Both the position numbers and the translations under genes were made by a program. From Bacteroidales bacterium (GTDB lineage: Bacteria > Bacteroidota > Bacteroidia > Bacteroidales > UBA932): a stretch of 50,081 nt of DNA. The stretch covers positions 1-50,081 of the forward strand of contig JAFYVM010000052.1 in the NCBI GenBank assembly GCA_017549145.1. The letters run 5' to 3'. The notes beneath the pieces are model-generated. The model was not told where the DNA came from and did no database searches. It saw nothing but the letters and a program-made list of their open reading frames with translations. This document shows positions 8,472 through 16,301 of this stretch, in pieces (positions within the stretch are counted from its first letter, which is position 1; the number at the start of each line of letters is the position of its first letter).

Positions 8472-9512
8472 ATGGCAAAAGTAATTACATTCGGCGAGAT
8501 TATGCTCCGCCTTGCAACTCCTGGTTACTTGAGATTCAACCAGGCAAAGCAGTTCGAGGCTACTTTTGGTGGCGGAGAGGCTAATGTTGCTGTTTCACTT
8601 GCAAACTATGGTCTTGAGGCTGAGTTTGTTACACGTTTCCCTAAGAATGACATTGCTGAGAGCTGCATCAAGGATCTTCACAGCTATGGAGTAGGTACAA
8701 AGCATTGTATCTTCGGTGGTGACCGTCTTGGAATCTACTTCCTTGAGACAGGTGCTGTTGCTCGTCCAAGTAAGGTGGTTTATGACCGTGCTCACTCCTC
8801 TATCGCACAGATCGAGAAAGGAATGATCGACTGGGAGAAGGTATTCGAGGGTGCTGACTGGTTCCACTGGACAGGTATCACTCCTGCGATCAGCCAGGGT
8901 GCTGCAGACGTTTGTCTTGAGGCTATTCAGGCTGCTAACCGTCTTGGCGTTAAGGTTTCATGCGACCTTAACTTCCGTAAGAATCTTTGGAAATATGGTA
9001 AGACTGCTGCTGAGGTTATGCCTGAGCTTGTTGCAGGTTGCGATGTTATCCTTGGTAATGAGGAGGATGCAGAGAAGGTATTCGGTATCAAGCCAGAGGG
9101 ATTTGATGTAACTGCAACACACGGTGAGGTTAACGCAGCAGAGTTTGAGAGCGTATGTACTCAGCTTATGGCTAAGTTCCCACGTGCACAGAAGGTTATC
9201 ATCACTCTCCGTGGTTCAATCAATGCTAATCACAACACTTGGGGTGGCGTTCTTTACAGCAATGGCACACTTTATCAGTCTCCACGTTATGATATCACTC
9301 ATATTGTTGACCGTGTAGGTGGTGGTGACTCATTCATGGGTGGTCTTATCTATGGTCTCATCTCTTACCCAGAGGATGACCAGAAGGCGCTTAACTTCGC
9401 TGTTGCGGCTTCATGCCTCAAGCATACAATCTACGGTGACTATAATCAGGTAACAGTTGCTGAAGTCGAGAATCTTATGAAGGGTGACGGCTCTGGCCGC
9501 GTTTCACGCTAG
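8472..9512 (+). CDS. kdgK: 2-dehydro-3-deoxygluconokinase (KDG kinase, PfkB family)
   Basis: This kinase phosphorylates 2-keto-3-deoxygluconate to KDPG with ATP in the cytoplasm. The 346-residue protein has the PfkB N-terminal glycine motif GGGEANVAV (33-41) and the C-terminal anion-hole/catalytic motif DRVGGGDSF (280-288), with GGGD instead of the common GAGD and catalytic Asp286. The next gene is the KDPG aldolase that uses its product, which decides between the possible PfkB substrates. It is the first gene of a four-gene plus-strand operon. A REP-like palindrome directly follows its stop. Confidence 0.93.
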   Translation: MAKVITFGEIMLRLATPGYLRFNQAKQFEATFGGGEANVAVSLANYGLEAEFVTRFPKNDIAESCIKDLHSYGVGTKHCIFGGDRLGIYFLETGAVARPSKVVYDRAHSSIAQIEKGMIDWEKVFEGADWFHWTGITPAISQGAADVCLEAIQAANRLGVKVSCDLNFRKNLWKYGKTAAEVMPELVAGCDVILGNEEDAEKVFGIKPEGFDVTATHGEVNAAEFESVCTQLMAKFPRAQKVIITLRGSINANHNTWGGVLYSNGTLYQSPRYDITHIVDRVGGGDSFMGGLIYGLISYPEDDQKALNFAVAASCLKHTIYGDYNQVTVAEVENLMKGDGSGRVSR

Positions 9513-9513
9513 T

Positions 9514-9539
9514 GTCATCCACGGCTTGACCGGGGATCT
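9514..9539. repeat. REP-like palindromic repeat, copy 1
   Basis: This 26-base imperfect palindrome (core CGGCTTGACCGGGG) sits two bases after the kdgK stop. The reverse complement of 42143-42168 aligns with it without gaps and shares the GTCAT, CTTGA, CGGG and ATCT blocks. Its place between two genes of one operon suggests an mRNA-processing or attenuation hairpin. Confidence 0.6.
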
Positions 9540-9553
9540 AAACATTAAAAGAA

Positions 9554-10219
9554 ATGGCAAAATATACAAAACAACAAGTAATAGCAGCGATGAAGGAGAC
9601 AGGAATGGTTCCTGTCTTCTATCACGCTGACCTCGAGACTGCTAAGGCAGTCGTTAAGGCATGCTACGAGGGTGGTATTCGCGCATTTGAATTCACCAAC
9701 CGTGGTGACTTCGCACATGAGGTCTTCGGAGAACTCGTAAAATACGCTAACGCAGAACTTCCAGGAATGGTTCTCGGTATCGGTTCAGTTGTAGATCCTG
9801 GTACAGCGGCCCTTTATCTTCAGCTCGGAGCAAACTTCGTAGTAGGTCCACTCTTCAACCCTGAGATTGCACCTATCTGCAACCGTCGTCTTGTGCCTTA
9901 TTGCCCGGGATGTGGTACTGTTTCTGAGGTTGGAAAGGCTCAGGAGCTTGGATGTGACCTCTGCAAGGTATTCCCTGGCGATGTGCTCGGACCTGCTTTT
10001 GTAAAGGGTCTTAAGGCGCCAATGCCATGGAGCCAGATTATGGTTACAGGTGGTGTCAAGCCAACTAAGGAAAATCTTGAGGGATGGTTCAAGGCTGGAG
10101 TAACTTGCGTAGGTATGGGTAGCAATCTCTTCCCTAAGGAAGCTATGGCTGCAAAGGATTGGGCTGCTATCACAAAGCTCTGCAATGATGCTCTTGAAAT
10201 CATTAAAGAAGTAAGATAA
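9554..10219 (+). CDS. kdgA: 2-dehydro-3-deoxy-phosphogluconate aldolase (KDPG/KHG aldolase)
   Basis: This class I aldolase splits KDPG into pyruvate and glyceraldehyde-3-phosphate. The 221-residue protein shows the Eda-family residues Glu46 in FEFTNRGD and the Schiff-base Lys138 in DLCKVFPGD, plus the glycine-rich phosphate site TGGV near residue 160. It follows kdgK by 41 bases, with a REP-like hairpin between, and precedes nfnA by six bases. With the GH88 enzyme it completes the lower part of unsaturated-uronate catabolism. Eda would be an equally valid symbol. Confidence 0.93.
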   Translation: MAKYTKQQVIAAMKETGMVPVFYHADLETAKAVVKACYEGGIRAFEFTNRGDFAHEVFGELVKYANAELPGMVLGIGSVVDPGTAALYLQLGANFVVGPLFNPEIAPICNRRLVPYCPGCGTVSEVGKAQELGCDLCKVFPGDVLGPAFVKGLKAPMPWSQIMVTGGVKPTKENLEGWFKAGVTCVGMGSNLFPKEAMAAKDWAAITKLCNDALEIIKEVR

Positions 10220-10225
10220 TTCGAT

Positions 10226-11089
10226 ATGTACAAAATTGTAAAAAAGGATATGCTGACACCTATCATCTGCAGGATGAAGGTAGAGGCTCCAAGACTTGCT
10301 GCAGCGGCTCAGCCAGGACAGTTTCTCATTGTTAGAGCTGACGAACAGAGTGAGCGTATTCCTTTGACTATCAGTGATTACGATAAGGAGAACGGAACCA
10401 TTACTATAGTTACTCAGAAGATCGGTGCATCAACAAGTGAGATCTGTGCTTACGAAGAAGGTGATTCATTTGCAGATGTTGTAGGTCCTCTTGGTATTCC
10501 GTCTGACTTCACTGAGATGCCAGCAGAGGAACTTGCCGGTAAGAAATACGTCTTCATCGCCGGTGGTGTCGGAACAGCTCCTGTATATCCACAGGTAAAA
10601 TGGCTTCACGAGCGTGGAGTTGCTGTGGACGTGATTATCGGTGCAAAGACTCGCGACCTTGTTATTTATAAGGAAGAAATGTCTGCAGTGTGTGATAATC
10701 TTTATATCTGCACAGATGATGGTTCAGAGGGCTTCCATGGTCTCGTGACAGGAATGCTCGAGAAACTCGTTAATGGGGAAGGCAAGGTATATGACCAGGC
10801 TGTTGCAATCGGTCCTATGATCATGATGAAGTTCGCTACCCTCACCTGCAAGAAGTTGAACCTTCCTGTTATCGTGAGCTTGAACACTCTTATGGTTGAT
10901 GGTACTGGTATGTGTGGTGCATGCCGTGTGACTGTCGGCGGTAAGGTGCGTTTTGCTTGCGTAGAGGGACCTGAGTTTGACGGTTATCTTGTGGACTTTG
11001 ATGAGGCTATGCGTCGTCAGAGAATGTATGTTACAGAAGAGAAAGATGCTTCAGAGCATCACACTTGTAGAATCGGGAGGGGCAGATAA
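10226..11089 (+). CDS. nfnA: NfnA-type ferredoxin-NADP reductase / sulfide dehydrogenase small subunit
   Basis: This 287-residue flavoprotein is the small subunit of an NADH-dependent reduced ferredoxin:NADP oxidoreductase, or sulfide dehydrogenase (SudB). The N-terminal FAD-binding barrel has RIPLT (47-51) and the NAD-binding part has FIAGGVGTAP near residue 112. At the C-terminus Asp225, Cys230, Cys233 and Cys245 match the one-Asp/three-Cys [2Fe-2S] site known for NfnA. Its stop overlaps the nfnB start (TAATG). It lies in one operon with kdgK-kdgA, so uronate breakdown and electron transfer between NADH, NADPH and ferredoxin may be co-regulated. Whether it bifurcates electrons cannot be seen. 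Confidence 0.85.
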   Translation: MYKIVKKDMLTPIICRMKVEAPRLAAAAQPGQFLIVRADEQSERIPLTISDYDKENGTITIVTQKIGASTSEICAYEEGDSFADVVGPLGIPSDFTEMPAEELAGKKYVFIAGGVGTAPVYPQVKWLHERGVAVDVIIGAKTRDLVIYKEEMSAVCDNLYICTDDGSEGFHGLVTGMLEKLVNGEGKVYDQAVAIGPMIMMKFATLTCKKLNLPVIVSLNTLMVDGTGMCGACRVTVGGKVRFACVEGPEFDGYLVDFDEAMRRQRMYVTEEKDASEHHTCRIGRGR

Positions 11090-12474
11090 TGGCAAATAAA
11101 ATTCCTAGAGTTCCTGTAAGAGAGCAGGATCCAAAAGTAAGAGCAACCAACTTTGAGGAGGTTTGCTACGGATATAATGTCGAGGAGGCTCAGCTTGAGG
11201 CTAGCAGATGTCTGAACTGTAAGAACCCACGTTGTGTGGCTGCGTGTCCAGTGAGCGTTAAAATCCCTCAGTTTATCTCTGAAGTTGCTGCTGGTAACTT
11301 CTCTCGAGCAGCTGAGATCATCGCTGAAGATTCATCTCTTCCAGCAGTATGCGGACGTGTGTGTCCACAGGAGACTCAGTGCGAGGGCAGCTGTATTCTT
11401 GGTATCAAGAGTGAGCCGGTTGCTATCGGAAAGCTCGAGCGCTTTGTTGCTGACTGGAGCAGAGAGAACGGTGGTGTGAAGCCGGTTGTTGCTCCTGCAA
11501 ATGGTCACAAGGTGGCTGTAATCGGTAGTGGCCCTGCAGGTCTTGCATGTGCATCTGACCTTGCTAAGCTCGGATATGATGTGACTATCTTCGAGGCACT
11601 TCATCGTGCAGGTGGAGTACTTGAGTATGGTATTCCTGAGTTCCGTCTTCCTAAGGATAAGGTGGTTGCAGCGGAAATCGCATCAGTTAAGGCATTGGGA
11701 GTAAAGATTGAAACCAATGTGATCGCTGGTAGAACCATCACAGTTGACAGTCTCTTTGATGAGGAAGGTTTCGAGGCAGTATTCATTGGCTCTGGAGCAG
11801 GTCTTCCACGCTTCATGAACATCCCAGGTGAGCATTACAATGGTGTGTTCTCTGCAAATGAGTTCCTTACTCGTAACAACCTTATGAAGGCTTATCGCAC
11901 TGACTATGACACTCCAATCCGTACTGGAGACAAGGTTGTAGTTGTAGGAGGAGGAAACGTGGCAATGGATGCTGCACGTACAGCTCTTCGCCTTGGTGCT
12001 GAGACAACTATCGTATATCGTCGTACTGAGAAGGAACTTCCTGCACGTGTGGAAGAAGTACACCATGCAAAGGAGGAAGGAATCCAGTTCGCAATGCTTA
12101 CTAACCCTGTTGAAGTTCTCGGAGATGAGAACGGATGGGTTCGTGCAGTACGTTGCATCAAGATGGAGCTTGGTGAGCCGGATGAGAGCGGACGTCGCTC
12201 CCCTGTCGAGGTTCCAGGTTCTGAGTTCGAGATTGAGACTAACACAGTAATCATGTCACTTGGTACTTCACCAAATCCTCTTATCGCAAAGACTACCGCA
12301 GGTCTTGAGACAACACGCCGTGGCTGTCTTGTTGCTGATGAGAACGGTGCCACAACTCGTCCGGGCGTCTTCGCTGGTGGTGATGCTGTTACTGGTGCTG
12401 CCACAGTGATCCTTGCTATGGGTGCTGGTCGTCAGGCCGCAGCTGCAATTGACCGCTACATCCAGAGTCTGTAA
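11089..12474 (+). CDS. nfnB: NfnB-type large subunit (glutamate synthase small-chain-like flavoprotein)
   Basis: This 461-residue protein has an N-terminal region with two [4Fe-4S] clusters (C41, C44, C49, C53 and C88, C92, C98, C102), an FAD dinucleotide motif IGSGPAGLA near residue 146 and an NADPH motif VVGGGNVAMDAA near residue 285. This is the GltD/SudA architecture. The adjacent NfnA partner and absence of a GltB large chain favour NfnB over glutamate synthase. It is the last gene of the uronate operon; a hairpin-rich intergenic region with a terminator follows. Confidence 0.87.
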   Translation: MANKIPRVPVREQDPKVRATNFEEVCYGYNVEEAQLEASRCLNCKNPRCVAACPVSVKIPQFISEVAAGNFSRAAEIIAEDSSLPAVCGRVCPQETQCEGSCILGIKSEPVAIGKLERFVADWSRENGGVKPVVAPANGHKVAVIGSGPAGLACASDLAKLGYDVTIFEALHRAGGVLEYGIPEFRLPKDKVVAAEIASVKALGVKIETNVIAGRTITVDSLFDEEGFEAVFIGSGAGLPRFMNIPGEHYNGVFSANEFLTRNNLMKAYRTDYDTPIRTGDKVVVVGGGNVAMDAARTALRLGAETTIVYRRTEKELPARVEEVHHAKEEGIQFAMLTNPVEVLGDENGWVRAVRCIKMELGEPDESGRRSPVEVPGSEFEIETNTVIMSLGTSPNPLIAKTTAGLETTRRGCLVADENGATTRPGVFAGGDAVTGAATVILAMGAGRQAAAAIDRYIQSL

Positions 12475-12501
12475 TTTGACAACAGATAAAGTTGCAAATA
12501 G

Positions 12502-12575
12502 ATGAAGTTCCCCAATATCTTCCAGATTGCTTCGCGACCCTACCCGGGAAAATGGAAGATTTTGGGGAACTTCAT
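12502..12575. repeat. long hairpin in the nfnB 3' region
   Basis: Two 23-base arms (12502-12524 and 12553-12575) are inverted copies with one mismatch, around a 28-base loop. It lies 27 bases after nfnB and before a separate terminator hairpin, so it is either a 3' mRNA-stabilising structure, a REP/MITE-like element or part of a small RNA. No T-tract follows. Confidence 0.6.
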
Positions 12576-12606
12576 TCTAGTGATCATCAAACACTGATAA
12601 ATGATA

Positions 12607-12644
12607 ATCGTCCCGGAAAATCTGATTGATTTTTCCGGGACGAT
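12607..12644. terminator. bidirectional terminator-like hairpin between nfnB and the convergent membrane-protein gene
   Basis: A perfect 14-bp stem (12607-12620 with 12631-12644, ten-base loop) has a GC-rich core flanked by A/T runs inside the stem. It separates two convergent genes and could stop transcription from both. Confidence 0.7.
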
Positions 12645-12673
12645 ATGTTTTAAGAGTATATCTACTGGTTGTC

Positions 12674-13966
12674 TTAGACTTCTTCGACAATAGTAGTTTC
12701 ATTGTCAGACAAGTCCGGGACTTCAGGGCTGCGAAGCGTATTGAGCAGGCGGCAGAAGATCCAATATGCAAGGGCTGAGCCGAGGACCAGTGGAATGACT
12801 GTGTAGTCTACCAACCCTGCCACACACCATATAATTGTCAGTACTAGGGCTGCAATCTTCAGTACGTGAGTGAATCTCACTCTTCTGAGTATCCTTGCAT
12901 TGCTCATCTTCTCGTTATACTCCGGAATGCGAAGCAGACTGAATACAAAAAGCGGCAACAGCAGAGCTGGAGTAAAGCGTAGCACCAAAATCAATGGCAA
13001 GAAAATCAACAGGTTAACCAATATGTACCATAGACGGCTTGTGTCTGTCAATTTGGCGTTTGCCTGCCAGCTCTCCATTTTTGCAGGAATGCTGGTGTCA
13101 TATATACCCTTTGTCCAGAACGGCCACACGAAGGAAAGATCGCATATCTTACCATAGAACGGCATCATTCTAAGTAGCCATCCGTTTGTCTCTGTCATGC
13201 ACTTTGTCGGGAAATAATAATCGACAGCCTCTCCAGCCTCATTATATGACACCACTGGTGCATAGAACTTACCTTTATTAAATACACGCACTGGGAAAAT
13301 TGCCTTTACACTTCCCTTCTCCCTTGAAATGAAATGTGGCGGATATGCCGACTTTTCCATCTGCGCCAAGGTTCTTGACATGACTATATCCTTGAACTTG
13401 TCCTCAGACATAGGTCTCCAACCTTCTCCATCCCTTCTTACGATGTAATTTCTAAGTTTCTCTGCGAATGGACTGCGGATGTTGTCTAGTGTAATATCTG
13501 CCTTCTTTCCTCCAGGGAGCACAACAGTGTATGAACTGAAACTCTGTTTCCATCCAGAGATGCTGACGATATCTCCCTTATACTGCATTGCAACCTTGCT
13601 GGAGTCATTCTTATCCTGAACACGAGGATATACGACAGCCTTATTGTCCAGGGCCTCTACAGGCAGATATCCGCGATTTCCTGCAGATGTTTCCACCCAC
13701 ACCTGATGAGGATTGAACTCGTCTCCTTCAACGAAGCCGAGCACAGTCACAGACTCCCCTTTCTTTACTGTGATTCCAGCAGGGATGTTATCAGTGTACA
13801 ATACACATCGAGAGTTAGCCTTATAGACAAATTCCGAAGGAGTCTTCTCCTTCGGAACTATCAATTGTGCGAGCGTAAGAGGAAGTACAAAAAGAACTGT
13901 TATGGCTAACCAAACGAATGTTCTGTTGACTTTCCTTACGAATCTAAGTATTGTGTTAAATACCAT
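12674..13966 (-). CDS. membrane protein with SH3-like domain, unknown function
   Basis: I do not recognise a named family for this 430-residue protein. It has one N-terminal membrane span (about 17-37), then a stretch with bacterial SH3-like character (about 50-110: KKGESVTVLGFVEGD... then NRGYLPVEAL), a soluble region to about 305, and several hydrophobic segments from about 312 to 410 (PLILVLRFTPALLLPLFVF and others), ending in an acidic tail. The middle part is probably periplasmic. It follows pta by six bases on the same strand, so the two are co-transcribed, but the sequence gives no reason to link it to acetate metabolism. Confidence 0.75.
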   Translation of the reverse strand: MVFNTILRFVRKVNRTFVWLAITVLFVLPLTLAQLIVPKEKTPSEFVYKANSRCVLYTDNIPAGITVKKGESVTVLGFVEGDEFNPHQVWVETSAGNRGYLPVEALDNKAVVYPRVQDKNDSSKVAMQYKGDIVSISGWKQSFSSYTVVLPGGKKADITLDNIRSPFAEKLRNYIVRRDGEGWRPMSEDKFKDIVMSRTLAQMEKSAYPPHFISREKGSVKAIFPVRVFNKGKFYAPVVSYNEAGEAVDYYFPTKCMTETNGWLLRMMPFYGKICDLSFVWPFWTKGIYDTSIPAKMESWQANAKLTDTSRLWYILVNLLIFLPLILVLRFTPALLLPLFVFSLLRIPEYNEKMSNARILRRVRFTHVLKIAALVLTIIWCVAGLVDYTVIPLVLGSALAYWIFCRLLNTLRSPEVPDLSDNETTIVEEV

Positions 13967-13972
13967 TATAGA

Positions 13973-14980
13973 CTATTTTGCATCCATAGCCTGGCAAGCA
14001 GTGATAGCTACCATCTTGTAGATATCATCAACTGAGCAACCACGGCTAAGGTCGTTTACTGGACGAGCGATACCCTGGAGGATTGGTCCGATAGCATCTG
14101 CGTTACCAAGACGCTGAACGAGCTTGTAAGCGATGTTACCTACCTCGAGGCAAGGGAATACGAGTACGTTTGCATGACCTGCGATCTCTGAACCTGGAGC
14201 CTTCTTCTGACCAACAGAAGCTACGAGAGCAGCGTCAGCCTGAAGCTCACCTTCTACCTTAAGAGCAGGATCAAGCTCGCGAGCAAGCTTAGTAGCCTCA
14301 ATTACCTTGTCAACAACCTCATGCTTTGCAGAACCCATAGTAGAGAATGAAAGCATAGCAACCTTAGGATCAGCGAAACCTGCTACACTCTTAGCTGTCT
14401 GAGCTGTACAAACTGCGATCTGAGCAAGCTGAGCTGCATCTGGCATAGGAGTAACTGCAACGTCACCAACTACGAGAACACCATTCTCACCATACTCAGG
14501 AGTCTGAGTGATCATAAGCATTGCACCGCTCACGCATGTGATGCCAGGAGCACACTTGATGATCTGAAGAGCTGGACGAAGTGTCTCACCAGTTGTTGAA
14601 AGAGCACCACTGATCTGTCCGTCAGCGTCACCACTCTTGATGATAAGGCAACCGAAGTAAAGTGGATCAAGAACGAGCTGAGCAGCCTTCTCTGGAGTCA
14701 TACCCTTGTTCTTACGAAGTTCGTAAAGAAGGTTTGTGTACTCAGCAGTCTTCTCGCTTGTTGCAGGATCGATGATAGTAGCCTTGTCGATGTTCTTAAG
14801 ACCAAGTTTCTCTGCAAGATCAAAGATCTCGTCACGGTTACCGATAAGGATGATTTCTGCAATCTCGTCAGCAAGAGCCTTGTCTGCTGCAGTAAGTGTA
14901 CGCTCCTCGAGCGACTCTGGAAGCACGATGCGCTGTTTGTTTGACTTCGCGCGTGCAATGATGCTTTCAATAAGTGTCAT
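13973..14980 (-). CDS. pta: phosphate acetyltransferase
   Basis: Pta converts acetyl-CoA and phosphate to acetyl-phosphate, the first step of acetate formation. The short-form protein (335 residues from the ATG at 14980) begins with the typical TLIESIIARAKSNKQRIVLPE and keeps the family blocks SGDADGQISGALSTT and GPILQGIARPVNDLSRG. An upstream in-frame ATG at 15013 would add 11 residues, but it lies at the promoter core (15015-15022), so 14980 is preferred. No ackA lies beside it in the window. The gene leads a two-gene transcript with the membrane protein. Confidence 0.93.
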   Translation of the reverse strand: MTLIESIIARAKSNKQRIVLPESLEERTLTAADKALADEIAEIILIGNRDEIFDLAEKLGLKNIDKATIIDPATSEKTAEYTNLLYELRKNKGMTPEKAAQLVLDPLYFGCLIIKSGDADGQISGALSTTGETLRPALQIIKCAPGITCVSGAMLMITQTPEYGENGVLVVGDVAVTPMPDAAQLAQIAVCTAQTAKSVAGFADPKVAMLSFSTMGSAKHEVVDKVIEATKLARELDPALKVEGELQADAALVASVGQKKAPGSEIAGHANVLVFPCLEVGNIAYKLVQRLGNADAIGPILQGIARPVNDLSRGCSVDDIYKMVAITACQAMDAK

Positions 14981-15014
14981 AATATGTAATGTTTGTTGAT
15001 TCTTAAATAACAAG

Positions 15015-15022
15015 CGAAGGTA
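15015..15022 (-). promoter_or_regulatory. probable -7 promoter element for pta
   Basis: TACCTTCG on the minus strand matches TAnnTTTG at seven of eight positions. The start would fall near 15008, leaving about 28 bases before the ATG at 14980. Confidence 0.4.
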
Positions 15023-15104
15023 CTAATTTTTCAGTATTATCACAATAAAATTTCACTGCCGCATCCGTGGAATGCAATCCTTTGATTGTCAGCAAGATAC
15101 GAAT

Positions 15105-15136
15105 AGTGCGTGCCGCCAACGGGGAGCACGCACTTT
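15105..15136. repeat. 32-bp hairpin repeat, copy 1
   Basis: Nine-base arms AGTGCGTGC (15105-15113) and GCACGCACT (15126-15134) enclose a 12-base loop. The 32 bases recur at 26975-27006 with one difference in the loop. This copy lies between pta and the choloylglycine-hydrolase-family gene and could also act as the latter's terminator. Confidence 0.75.
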
Positions 15137-15173
15137 GGGTAAGTCGTTGATAGTGTGTGATTTGCATTTCACG

Positions 15174-16256
15174 CTAATTTACCTTGATGAACTCAACTGG
15201 CTGTATCTGAACATTGTCTAGCGGCTGAGAAGTATATTTTACTTTCTTGAAATCGATATTCTTCAGGTCGATGCATCGGATGTTGCTGTTCCATGCTGTT
15301 CTGTAATAGAATCTGAGAGCATTCTGATCAGTCGCCGTAGTCACTTGTGTTGCACTTGGAAGTCCCTTAGGAATGTCTGCTTTTGCATGCTGGCTTCCGA
15401 CAGGAATATCGAAGTTATTCAAGATATGGAAGGCCTGAACGATAGAGTCGAAACCAGTTGCCCACACTGGAGCTGTAGTCTGGAAGAATGTAGCACGTAC
15501 AAAACGTGATGGAGAAGTGAAATCTCCAGGGAGTCCAAGCATTCCGCTTCCATGTCCGAGAGGCTGAAGTGTGATGCCTGTCTTGATGGTGTTATTCGCT
15601 GCAGAACCAGGTTCAAGATTGAGATAATTGTTCAAGTTGGTCATATGCCACTGGAAGCCCGGGGCATTGGTCAAAACGCCAAGATTGTTATCGTAGAAAT
15701 TAGGTGTACCACCTACGATTTCCATAACCACCATTCTTCCGGATGGTTCTACGATTCTCCAATGTACGTCGCCGATCTTGCTGCTCAATGTCACTACATT
15801 GATCTTCTGAATTGCTTCCTTCACCTGGTCTATACTTGAAAACTGAGAAAGCACCCAAGACACGAACTGCATATCGCAGAGAGTCTTGTCGTTGTGCTTC
15901 TCGTCGTATTCTGCATATTCTCCGTAACCAGGGAAGAAAAACAGGCCTGCGGCCAATCCGGTCTCATTTACGCCCTCTACGACAAAAGGCTCATACTCAG
16001 TATAAACTCCAACATAACCATATACAGAAGTGTATTTCAAACCATTCTCTCCTGTCGGGGTAAATGACTGATGCTGATGTTTGCGAGGTGACACAACATA
16101 TCCGCATTGCATTGGAGTAGCTGCCCATTCTACTGTTCTGGCCACCACATTGCTACCGTCTTGGGCTGTCAATGATATACCCGTACATGCGTCAGCATTT
16201 GCTGCATACAATCCACCTAGGATAGTCACAGCTATCAATATTATAATACGTTTCAT
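15174..16256 (-). CDS. choloylglycine hydrolase / penicillin V acylase family protein (Ntn hydrolase)
   Basis: This exported Ntn hydrolase cleaves an amide bond using an N-terminal Cys. From the ATG at 16256 it has 360 residues, a signal peptide and then ADACTGISL, where Cys24 becomes the mature N-terminus. Arg40 in VVAR, Asn197 in LTNAPG and Arg251 in SPSRFVRA match the family's active-site residues; the usual Asp three residues after the Arg is Glu43. The position that is Asn in bile salt hydrolases and Tyr in penicillin V acylases appears to be Phe (GLFFFPG, 104-110). Bile salts, N-acyl homoserine lactones or other amides are all possible. A longer in-frame start at 16331 lies within the DUF4249 gene and is rejected. 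Confidence 0.82.
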   Translation of the reverse strand: MKRIIILIAVTILGGLYAANADACTGISLTAQDGSNVVARTVEWAATPMQCGYVVSPRKHQHQSFTPTGENGLKYTSVYGYVGVYTEYEPFVVEGVNETGLAAGLFFFPGYGEYAEYDEKHNDKTLCDMQFVSWVLSQFSSIDQVKEAIQKINVVTLSSKIGDVHWRIVEPSGRMVVMEIVGGTPNFYDNNLGVLTNAPGFQWHMTNLNNYLNLEPGSAANNTIKTGITLQPLGHGSGMLGLPGDFTSPSRFVRATFFQTTAPVWATGFDSIVQAFHILNNFDIPVGSQHAKADIPKGLPSATQVTTATDQNALRFYYRTAWNSNIRCIDLKNIDFKKVKYTSQPLDNVQIQPVEFIKVN

Positions 16257-16265
16257 ATTCTCTAA

Positions 16266-16301
16266 AATTAAAAATCCATCGCCCTTTATTGCAAGCGATG
16301 G
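16266..16301 (-). terminator. terminator overlapping the end of the DUF4249 gene
   Basis: On the minus strand CCATCGC (16295-16301) pairs with GCGATGG (16276-16282) and is followed by an ATTTTTAATTTTA stretch. The hairpin spans the DUF4249 stop codon at 16286-16288 and lies just before the acylase ATG at 16256, so that gene depends on read-through or its own promoter. Confidence 0.65.

Noticed and set aside
14981-15013. 11-residue extension of Pta
   Set aside because: The upstream ATG abuts the promoter core; Pta proteins normally begin at the TLIESI-type sequence.
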